The notes beneath the pieces were generated by a model. The model searched no databases. It had not been told where the DNA came from and worked only from the letters and a program-made list of their open reading frames with translations. From the NCBI RefSeq assembly GCF_002993365.1, contig NZ_PVNP01000033.1, forward strand, positions 1 through 64,000: DNA of 64,000 nucleotides, in the 5' to 3' direction. Of this stretch, positions 8,881 to 15,178 are shown piece by piece. Positions within the stretch are counted from its first letter, which is position 1. Each line of letters starts with the position of its first letter. Both the position numbers and the translations under genes were made by a program. The stretch is from Marisediminitalea alba (GTDB lineage Bacteria > Pseudomonadota > Gammaproteobacteria > Enterobacterales > Alteromonadaceae).

Positions 8881-9812
8881 TGGGTATCAGTGATATGTAG
8901 CACGGCCAGATACATACGACTTTGATTATCAATATGGCTGGAGTAATAGCTGACATACAATAGTCCGTTATGCTTGACCAGGCCCGGGTAACTGTTATCC
9001 CCGCCACTTGGCAGTGTGACGAGAGTGGTTAGCCGGGCGGTCTTTAAATCCAAACGCCATAACCGGGTAACAAAGCCTTTATTTGTATTATGACGTCCGG
9101 CCACCAGAGCTGTTCGGTCATCAACAGGTAACATTGCCGGACCGCCAATATATACCTTGAGATCATGCCAGTGCCAGCGTGCATAGGGCGGCTTACTTAC
9201 ACCAAACTGAGCGGTAAAGGAGTCGGCATCTCGTCGGGTTAACGCGTACAACTGACCGTTATCAGCAAAGAAACAGTCTGTTTCATTCGGATAGCCCAAA
9301 TGATGTCGTTGCCTGGATAATACGCCAGTTTTCACCTGCTGCATGCTTGAACGTAAATGCCCGCAATAGAGATCAAGTCTGTCTGCCCGGCGCAGATAGG
9401 CCAGTCCCCAGTGCCGGTGATTGTGCACGCAAACACGCCATAACCACCAGTTTTTCGGTCCCGGGGCATGCCGCCCCGACCAGGACAAGCCATTGTCTGA
9501 AAACCAGCTAAAAGTGAAAGCCTGAGGGGAGTTGCAGGTTACACGCTGGTGGGCCAGTATAAAAAGCCGGGAACCATCGAGACAAAAGTGCGGATCACGC
9601 AGATCGCAGCCAGATTCTGACAAGTACTGAAAGCGAATTGGTCGCCTGTGCTCATCAAGTTCGCATATCACAACCCGGCCATCTTCACTCATATGGCTTT
9701 GCGCTGAACGGTAACACACCAGTAATTTCCCCTTAAAGCGAGTGATATCACCAAAGGCATTATGGCCGTGTCCCCGACAAACCCGCTGCACGTCGAGTAG
9801 TTTCAGTTGCAT
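8868..9812 (-). CDS. Sialidase-like beta-propeller protein, function unknown
   Basis: This 314-residue protein has repeated blade-like segments with D-G turns and one Asp-box-like SDNGLSWS (about residues 104-111). The N-terminal NAFGDITRFKGKLLVCYR segment followed by SEDGRVV resembles the sialidase superfamily fold. No signal peptide or membrane segment is seen, so it looks cytoplasmic. It is the only minus-strand gene in the window, overlaps flgL by 13 bases at the 3' end and faces away from the first flagellin. A role with nonulosonic acid glycans of flagellin is possible because a pse operon lies downstream, but the active-site residues of true sialidases were not identified, so the function is open. 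Confidence 0.6.
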   Translation of the reverse strand: MQLKLLDVQRVCRGHGHNAFGDITRFKGKLLVCYRSAQSHMSEDGRVVICELDEHRRPIRFQYLSESGCDLRDPHFCLDGSRLFILAHQRVTCNSPQAFTFSWFSDNGLSWSGRHAPGPKNWWLWRVCVHNHRHWGLAYLRRADRLDLYCGHLRSSMQQVKTGVLSRQRHHLGYPNETDCFFADNGQLYALTRRDADSFTAQFGVSKPPYARWHWHDLKVYIGGPAMLPVDDRTALVAGRHNTNKGFVTRLWRLDLKTARLTTLVTLPSGGDNSYPGLVKHNGLLYVSYYSSHIDNQSRMYLAVLHITDTHQDR

Positions 9813-9890
9813 AGTCCTGTCTTGTTATACGGTTGTTTCAGTCTCAATGTTTGCCTGATTATGGTCTGAACACAACCGCATAAAAATATT

Positions 9891-9929
9891 TTTAATTTTT
9901 ATTAAAGGGAATTTGGGAATTGTCGATAA
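9891..9929 (+). promoter_or_regulatory. Sigma28 (FliA) promoter of flagellin 1, with AT-rich inverted repeat
   Basis: TAAA (9903-9906), a 15-base spacer and GTCGATAA (9922-9929) match the FliA consensus TAAA-N15-GCCGATAA at all but one position. The -35 lies in the right arm of TTTAAT-TTTT-ATTAAA (9891-9906). The leader of about 113 bases includes the hairpin CCAG-CCCTAG-CTGG (10013-10026) followed by ATTGAGAGTGTAG. Confidence 0.88.
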
Positions 9930-10048
9930 AGGTTCTGAGAGAGCCAGTTCATCAATTACCCCTCAGGTGTTGATGACTACTATTACAATGTAATTGCCGG
10001 ATATTCTGGCAGCCAGCCCTAGCTGGATTGAGAGTGTAGGAGAGACTT

Positions 10049-10870
10049 ATGTCTTTGTTCGTCAATACCAATGTGTCTGCATTAAACGCGCAACGCCAGT
10101 TGTTTGATGTATCTAATTCTTTAAGCACGTCTTTTGAACGTCTGTCATCGGGCTTCCGCATTAATGGTGCGGCAGATGATGCGGCTGGTCTGCAAATTAC
10201 TGACCGTATGACGACTCAGATTCAGGGTCTGAACCAGGCAGTACGCAATGCCAACGATGCGATTTCACTCACCCAAACTGCGGAAGGCGCGCTGGATGAG
10301 ACCACCACTGCGTTACAGCGTATTCGTCAACTGGCGGTACAGTCGCAAAACGGCGTAAACAGTGACGCGGATCGTAGTGCACTCAACAAAGAAGTGACTG
10401 CGCTGAAAACGGAAATCTCACGTATCGCAAGCGATTCAGAGTTCAATGGTAAAGCCCTGTTAGACGGTACGTTTGGCGCTGACTTTTTAGTTGGTGCAAA
10501 TGCCGGTCAGAATATCAAAGTGTCCTTGAGCGGTCAGTCTTATGGCGCATCTGGATTAGGAATTGATGATTTGAGCGTGGGTACATCAGCTGCGGCGTCG
10601 GGTGCGTTAGCTGCGATTGATAGTGCAATCTCTGCTATCGGGGGAGCTCGTGCAGATTTAGGTGCACTGCAAAACCGTTTCCAATCTACTATTCGTAACC
10701 TGAGTAACATTTCAGAAAACGTTTCAGCAGCCCGTTCACAAATCAAAGACACTGATTTTGCGGCAGAAACCGCTGCCTTAACGCGTAATCAGATTATTCA
10801 GCAGGCAAGTACCACTGTGCTGGCGCAGGCTAATCAGCGCCCGCAGGCAGCATTACAGCTACTGGGATAA
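10049..10870 (+). CDS. fliC: Flagellin 1
   Basis: This is a filament subunit of 273 residues. It has the conserved D0/D1 N-terminus ([38 protein letters not shown]) and C-terminus ([20 protein letters not shown], ending ALQLLG) with a very short centre, as in small marine flagellins. Ser and Thr residues of the central QSYGASGLG region are candidate pseudaminic acid sites by analogy only. It is monocistronic: a sigma28 promoter precedes it and a terminator follows at 10969. It is closest to flagellin 3, with which it shares a nearly identical central DNA patch. Confidence 0.97.
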   Translation: MSLFVNTNVSALNAQRQLFDVSNSLSTSFERLSSGFRINGAADDAAGLQITDRMTTQIQGLNQAVRNANDAISLTQTAEGALDETTTALQRIRQLAVQSQNGVNSDADRSALNKEVTALKTEISRIASDSEFNGKALLDGTFGADFLVGANAGQNIKVSLSGQSYGASGLGIDDLSVGTSAAASGALAAIDSAISAIGGARADLGALQNRFQSTIRNLSNISENVSAARSQIKDTDFAAETAALTRNQIIQQASTTVLAQANQRPQAALQLLG

Positions 10871-10887
10871 CTGGCTACTCCGAACGA

Positions 10888-10933
10888 GTCAGGGAATGGA
10901 GCCAGGAGGTAGTGAACCAGGTATCAGCCTGAC
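10888..10933 (+). repeat. Structured 3' UTR element, copy 1
   Basis: The core at 10890-10915 contains AGCCAGGAGGTAGTGA, present again downstream of flagellin 2 at 12276-12291. It is enclosed by GTCAGG (10888-10893) and CCTGAC (10928-10933), with an outer ACTCC/GGAGT pair possible. CAGGAGG resembles a CsrA-type GGA motif. No reading frame of note uses it. Function unknown. Confidence 0.6.
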
Positions 10934-10968
10934 CCCGGGAGTGAGCTTACTCTCAAAACTGTGAGCAT

Positions 10969-10995
10969 AGCCGGACAAAAGTCCGGCTTGTTATT
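10969..10995 (+). terminator. Intrinsic terminator of flagellin 1
   Basis: AGCCGGAC-AAAA-GTCCGGCT is a perfect 8-bp stem followed by TGTTATT. It ends the flagellin 1 transcript 100 bases after the stop codon. Confidence 0.85.
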
Positions 10996-11029
10996 CAACC
11001 TAAGATACTGATTATTAAGTTTATTTAAA

Positions 11030-11073
11030 TTTAGCAAAAAAAAGCTAAAGGATTTCTCCTGCGCGTACGATAA
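11030..11073 (+). promoter_or_regulatory. Sigma28-like promoter of flagellin 2, with inverted repeat over -35
   Basis: TAAA (11046-11049), a 16-base spacer and TACGATAA (11066-11073) resemble the FliA consensus with two -10 mismatches. The -35 is the right arm of TTTAGC-A8-GCTAAA (11030-11049). The same layout, TTTAG-A8-CTAAA, precedes flagellin 3. A leader of about 140 A-rich bases follows. The rest of 10996-11217 shows no gene. Confidence 0.7.
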
Positions 11074-11217
11074 CTATTACAAAGGCACTGCGAACAATAA
11101 TAATAAAGACGCAAAAATGCCTGACAGCTCAACTAATAACAATAATATGAGCGGTCAAAAAATCAGGTTAATAAAAATAATAAAACCTGAGTTATCAAAA
11201 ATCGTTAGGAGATTAAA

Positions 11218-12045
11218 ATGAGCTTATATGTAAGTACGAATGTGTCGTCGCTAAATTCACAGCGACAACTGTTTACCTCTGGTAACCATCTGAGCACCGC
11301 ATTTGAGCGTTTGTCATCGGGCTATCGCATTAACAGTGCAAAAGACGATGCGGCGGGTTTACAGATTTCTGACCGGATCACGTCACAAATTATGGGGCTG
11401 GATCAGGCCGTACGGAACGCCAACGATGGTATTTCTCTGGCTCAGGTGGCGGAAGGCTCCATGCAAGAAATAACCTCGGCGCTGCAACGCATCCGGGTGC
11501 TGGCCATTCAAGCGCAAAACGGTATTAATACCGATGCTGATCGCCAGGCACTGCAAAAAGAAGTATCTGCCCTTAAAACTGAAATCAGCCGTATTGCGTC
11601 TGACTCGCAGTTTGCCGGTGGTGATATTCTGACCGGAGATTTTGCCACCTCATTTTTGGTGGGAGCACAGGCCGGACAGTTTATCGACTTTAATTTGTCC
11701 CGGGCGGGTGGCTTCGGTTTTTCGGGGTTAACCAATGGTTATAATGCGACGGTATCTACCACCTCCGGTGCATCGGGAACGTTGCCGGTTATTGATGCTG
11801 CGATTTCCGCTATTGATGCAAAACGGGCAGAACTGGGTGCGATTCAAAACCGCTTTCAGTCGACCATCAGAAATCTGAGTAATATCTCTGAAAATGCGTC
11901 AGCTGCGCGGTCACGTATTCGCGATACCGACTTTGCTAAAGAGACTGCAGAATTAACCCGTTGGCAAATTATTCAGCAGGCCAGTACTAATGTATTGTCG
12001 CAAGCCAACCAACGACCACAAGCAGCATTACAATTACTGCAATAG
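11218..12045 (+). CDS. Flagellin 2
   Basis: This is a second filament subunit, 275 residues. Both conserved ends are present ([19 protein letters not shown], and [19 protein letters not shown] ending ALQLLQ). It is more diverged from flagellins 1 and 3 than they are from each other, including in its centre ([18 protein letters not shown] segment). TTAGGAG before the ATG is a good ribosome site. It has its own sigma28-like promoter, but no terminator is seen until 12914, so transcription may run into the long structured region. Confidence 0.96.
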   Translation: MSLYVSTNVSSLNSQRQLFTSGNHLSTAFERLSSGYRINSAKDDAAGLQISDRITSQIMGLDQAVRNANDGISLAQVAEGSMQEITSALQRIRVLAIQAQNGINTDADRQALQKEVSALKTEISRIASDSQFAGGDILTGDFATSFLVGAQAGQFIDFNLSRAGGFGFSGLTNGYNATVSTTSGASGTLPVIDAAISAIDAKRAELGAIQNRFQSTIRNLSNISENASAARSRIRDTDFAKETAELTRWQIIQQASTNVLSQANQRPQAALQLLQ

Positions 12046-12070
12046 TGGAGTGAATGGCATCGCTAATGAC

Positions 12071-12182
12071 TGCAAAAAGCGGGGGCAGACTGCAGTTGAT
12101 AAACAAAAAACGATGAGTAGATAAAGAAAAACGGTCGAGTTGCAATATGTGGGGGCAGACTGCAATCGACCGATGAGTAGAG
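12071..12182 (+). repeat. Tandem pair of related hairpins with covarying stems
   Basis: Unit 1 is ACTGCA-16-base loop-TGCAGT and unit 2 is TTGCA-16-base loop-TGCAA, extended by CGGTCGA/TCGACCG. Both loops end in GGGGGCAGAC (12081-12090, 12151-12160). Each unit is followed by CGATGAGTAGA (12111-12121, 12171-12181). Stem bases differ between copies yet still pair, which favours an RNA role. Confidence 0.65.
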
Positions 12183-12262
12183 AGTATTTGCAAGGTAATT
12201 AAAGAATAAGCGGGCTAATCCATAAACCCTGAAGGGCGTTAGGTGTTGAGCTAAGCTGCCGA

Positions 12263-12326
12263 CTGACAGGAATGAAGCCAGGAGGTAGTGAGAGGTATGA
12301 GGTCTGAACAACATACCTGCAGTCAG
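12263..12326 (+). repeat. Structured 3' UTR element, copy 2
   Basis: The core at 12267-12291 matches the element after flagellin 1, sharing the exact AGCCAGGAGGTAGTGA. It is enclosed by CTGAC (12263-12267) and GTCAG (12322-12326), and contains AGGTATG (12293-12299) pairing with CATACCT (12312-12318). The paired arms differ from copy 1 while the core is kept. Confidence 0.6.
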
Positions 12327-12913
12327 CATGAGCCTAAGCTCAGTTAGCACTACTTAACTTTATACATAAGCCAAGCAAAGCGTCAGTAAATTAACACTGA
12401 CCCTCTTCTTAAAGCATAAGGTGTGCCAATTAAATAAATTGAGTTGTTTGATTAATGCACTGGAGTATGGCAGAGCTACCACCTGCGACATAGAGGCTTA
12501 GACATAAGCTTACTAGTTGTTCATACCGGGTCCAGAGAAACTGGCAGGCGGCAACGGTAAACCTCTGTTTTACATGTTTTGCCACCTGAGCGGCAGAAAC
12601 TGCCTTTGATATAAATAAAGCGATCCCCCGCATTAACGCAAAGCGCTGACAAAACCTGAGCGCCAGGTCGTACGCTGCGATTGCCAATGATAAGCCGGGA
12701 GATGAAAGTTGTGAAAAATACCATAAGAGGGTGGAATTGAGAGGCCAACCCTTGCCAGGGATGGCGGCCGTAAGGCCACCAAAACAAGGATTAAAACGCC
12801 GACTAGCAGAATTGAGAGTGTAGAATAGTTGGTTGAGAGGCCAGTATTTATCTACTATTATTCTGCAAGCCGACTAAAACCGAATTTGCTCCTTCTCCTA
12901 ACGTGAGCAAGCT

Positions 12914-12946
12914 GGCCGGGTCACTTCGTTGACTCGGCCTTTTTTA
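12914..12946 (+). terminator. Strong intrinsic terminator of the non-coding region
   Basis: GGCCGGGTCA (12914-12923) pairs with TGACTCGGCC (12930-12939) with one G-T wobble, loop CTTCGT, then a run of six T. It is oriented for + strand transcription, although the nearest upstream protein gene ends 870 bases earlier. Confidence 0.9.
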
Positions 12947-13590
12947 TTGTAATTACCAAATCGTTTCCCGTCACTTACATTAAAGATAAAGCAACAGTGA
13001 TGCCAATTTTTTATATTATTGGTTAAGGTCGTATTCTCGTATTGCCAATCTGCATTAACTCTTAAAAATCAGCAGTTAGAAATAGCTTAAATCCGCAATA
13101 AAAGCGGACAAGACTTGCCTGTTATCCTGAATAAGTGCCCTGGTTTTGCCGCTTTTATCCAACTGCAATATCACCAGTGTTGTTCAGGTTGTTCAGTATG
13201 CATGGCCGAAATTAAAATGTGTTGTTGTTATTATTGATGCCAGCCTTTTACTCTTGTGTTCGCTTAGTGTTTTCGCCCAGATTCACGACCTGCCTGACAA
13301 TCATTACAGGATTTGGTCTGTACAGGTTGGGTCGGGTGGCTGGCACTATTAGATCTTTCTCTCAGAGAGATGTTGTTCATGCAAAAGGGACGGCACAGCG
13401 ACGTAGTCACCATCGACTTTTCTGCTCTCCACTCTTCCTTAATCGTAAGTCCTTCGCCTAAAAAATTAGCGCTAAAATGCGCGATATATACCGGTTTGAG
13501 AATATTATTCAGACGTCCTTATGAATAATCCTCCAAGGAAAAACCTTTTAAAACAAATGGTTGGTTTTTATTGTTCGTTTTTTTTAATTT
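12947..13590. other. Gene-poor interval upstream of flagellin 3
   Basis: No credible gene is seen. Short frames at 13146-13352, 13219-13461 and 13313-13528 overlap one another, lack good ribosome sites and match no family I recognise; the one at 13219 starts with a hydrophobic run and might be debris of a membrane protein. Small inverted repeats include TCCGC/GCGGA (13092-13108) and a near palindrome at 13366-13378. The stretch before the promoter is T-rich. This could be decayed sequence. Confidence 0.5.
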
Positions 13591-13591
13591 T

Positions 13592-13632
13592 TTTAGAAAA
13601 AAAACTAAAGAATCTCAAGGTTGGGCCGATAC
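13592..13632 (+). promoter_or_regulatory. Sigma28 (FliA) promoter of flagellin 3, with inverted repeat over -35
   Basis: TAAA (13606-13609), a 15-base spacer and GCCGATAC (13625-13632) are an almost perfect FliA site. The -35 is the right arm of TTTAG-A8-CTAAA (13592-13609), the same architecture as at flagellin 2. The leader of about 155 bases carries AATTCAT-TC-ATGAATT (13648-13663) and ATTTAGCT/AGCTAAAT (13701-13727). Confidence 0.88.
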
Positions 13633-13795
13633 CTATAGTTGAGGGGTAATTCATTCATGAATTGCGTGGCCGCTGTGAGAGGCGCTACAACGATGAGGTG
13701 ATTTAGCTGAATACTGTTTAGCTAAATTGAATATGAAGATTATAACTTAACGGAATTTGAACAATTCTGACAGTTATAATCCCAGGAGGTTTATT

Positions 13796-14617
13796 ATGGC
13801 TTTATATGTAAATACAAATGTATCGGCCTTGAATGCACAGCGTCAGTTATCTGATGTAAGCAGCAAGCTGGGTACATCTTTTGAACGTTTGTCTTCAGGT
13901 TTCAGAATTAACAGTGCTGCAGATGATGCCGCGGGATTACAGATCACTGATCGTATGACAACGCAGATTCAGGGCCTGAACCAGGCAGTACGTAACGCTA
14001 ACGATGCTATCTCACTGACGCAAACTGCCGAAGGTGCGCTGGATGAGACCACCACTGCATTGCAGCGTATTCGTCAATTGGCAGTGCAATCGCAAAACGG
14101 TGTGAATAGTGCTGCAGATCGCAGTGCTTTAAACAAAGAAGTTACCGCACTGAAAACCGAAATTTCAAGGATTGCATCTGAATCAGATTTTAACGGCAAA
14201 TCGCTACTGGACGGTACATTTGGCGCAAGCTTCCTGGTAGGAGCGAACGCTGGACAAACAATCGTTGTGTCATTAAGTGCTCAATCTTATGGCGCATCTG
14301 GTTTAGGGATTGATGGTGTGAGCGTGGGTACATCAGCTGCGGCGTCAGCTGCGTTAGCTGATATTGATGATGCAATCTCTGCTATCGGGGGCGCTCGCGC
14401 TGATCTGGGGGCGTTGCAAAATCGCTTTCAATCAACTATTCGTAATCTGAGTAATATTTCAGAAAACGTGTCGGCTGCGCGCTCGCAAATCCGTGATACA
14501 GATTTTGCTGCGGAAACCGCCGAGTTGACCCGTAACCAGATTATTCAACAGGCGTCAGTCTCTGTTTTGAGTCAGGCCAATCAGCGTCCACAAACCGCAT
14601 TGTCGCTATTAGGCTAA
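13796..14617 (+). CDS. Flagellin 3
   Basis: This is a third filament subunit, 273 residues, starting [18 protein letters not shown]. The ATG at 13796 is chosen over an in-frame ATG at 13757 because AGGAGG at 13784-13789 precedes it and the family N-terminus begins there. The D0/D1 ends are conserved ([39 protein letters not shown]). It has its own sigma28 promoter and terminator. It is the flagellin nearest the flaG-fliD export and cap genes and may be the main subunit, though the sequence cannot show expression level. Confidence 0.97.
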   Translation: MALYVNTNVSALNAQRQLSDVSSKLGTSFERLSSGFRINSAADDAAGLQITDRMTTQIQGLNQAVRNANDAISLTQTAEGALDETTTALQRIRQLAVQSQNGVNSAADRSALNKEVTALKTEISRIASESDFNGKSLLDGTFGASFLVGANAGQTIVVSLSAQSYGASGLGIDGVSVGTSAAASAALADIDDAISAIGGARADLGALQNRFQSTIRNLSNISENVSAARSQIRDTDFAAETAELTRNQIIQQASVSVLSQANQRPQTALSLLG

Positions 14618-14668
14618 AATTGAATTAACAATGTGGTATTAACATACCAATGTTAAACATTGAATGAG

Positions 14669-14697
14669 CGGGCGACTGCGATAAGCAGGCCCGTTTT
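14669..14697 (+). terminator. Terminator of flagellin 3
   Basis: CGGGC-GA-CTGC-GATAA-GCAG-GCCCG forms a two-part stem followed by TTTT. It sits 51 bases after the stop codon and 27 before flaG. An overlapping hairpin GGTAT-TAAC-ATACC lies just upstream. Confidence 0.8.
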
Positions 14698-14723
14698 ACC
14701 TGTTTTAATACGGGGGATTAATT

Positions 14724-15170
14724 GTGGATCTTCAAGCTACACAAACTGGCCAGAACTTTGCAGCGAATGTTAAAGTCAATTCTCCTGGTGAGCCTGGAGT
14801 GGAAGTCAAACTTAACCAGAGTATTGCTGATACCCAGAAGGCAAGTGAGCAAAATAAGGTTGAACTTCAGACAGAAGGTGCTCAAGGTCAACAGGAATCT
14901 GCCGATAACCTTTCAAGAGAGGGGCAGAGACAAGTTCTGGATACTGCAGTCGAAGAAGTTCAGAGCTTTTTGCAGGTACAAAACCGTAATTTGGCTTTTT
15001 CTGTGGATGAAAGTTCCAGAAGGCCTGTAGTCACTGTTAAAGACTCTTCTTCAGGTGATGTGATAAGACAAATTCCATCCGAAGAAGTGTTGAGGTTAGC
15101 GGAAAGAATAAAAGAACTCCAACAAGATATAGGAAGCAAGGTAGGAGTACTTTTTAATAAACAAGTATGA
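14724..15170 (+). CDS. flaG: FlaG family protein
   Basis: FlaG proteins accompany flagellin and fliD in polar flagellar loci and affect filament length. This 148-residue protein has a Gln/Glu-rich N-terminal half and the conserved C-terminal FlaG block (LAFSVDESSRRPVVTVKDSS, then VIRQIPSEEVLRLAERI). The start is GTG at 14724 behind GGGGGA. It begins the flaG-fliD-fliS group; fliD follows after 8 bases. Confidence 0.92.
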   Translation: MDLQATQTGQNFAANVKVNSPGEPGVEVKLNQSIADTQKASEQNKVELQTEGAQGQQESADNLSREGQRQVLDTAVEEVQSFLQVQNRNLAFSVDESSRRPVVTVKDSSSGDVIRQIPSEEVLRLAERIKELQQDIGSKVGVLFNKQV

Positions 15171-15178
15171 GGTGAGCT

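Larger units (their letters stand above)
12046..12946 (+). ncRNA. Candidate large structured non-coding RNA or giant flagellin 2 3' UTR
   Basis: About 900 bases contain no believable protein gene but end in a strong + strand terminator. Visible structure in order: two related hairpins (12072-12181); the repeated AGCCAGGAGGTAGTGA element with AGGTATG/CATACCT (12263-12326); GTCAGT/ACTGAC (12382-12401); ACCTG/CAGGT near 12655; two adjacent GNRA hairpins, GCCA-GGGA-TGGC (12754-12765) and GGCC-GTAA-GGCC (12766-12777); a composite helix GCAGAAT/ATTCTGC (12806-12812/12860-12866) with nested AATAGT/ACTATT; TTGCTC/GAGCAA (12886-12891/12905-12910). TTGAGAGGCCA occurs twice (12737, 12833). It could be an independent RNA, a long 3' UTR, or decayed duplicated flagellin flanks. 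Small frames on the minus strand here look random. Confidence 0.5.

Noticed and set aside
10888..10933. c-di-GMP (GEMM) riboswitch in flagellin flanks
   Set aside because: The conserved GEMM core segments are absent, and the element lies downstream of the gene rather than in a 5' leader.
12197..12226. TAAA-N15-TCCATAAA as a sigma28 promoter for the non-coding RNA
   Set aside because: Only half of the -10 positions match; not enough to call a promoter.
12063..12787. Minus-strand frames opposite the non-coding tract
   Set aside because: Overlapping, Ser/Leu/His-rich, no ribosome sites and no recognisable domain; they arise from structured RNA-like sequence.
13146..13528. Three overlapping short + strand frames before flagellin 3
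   Set aside because: They overlap in different frames with no coding signal. The hydrophobic start at 13219 may be debris but cannot be called a gene.
14652..14686. TGCGATAA as a sigma28 -10 for flaG
   Set aside because: No TAAA at 15-16 bases upstream, and it lies inside the terminator stem of flagellin 3.
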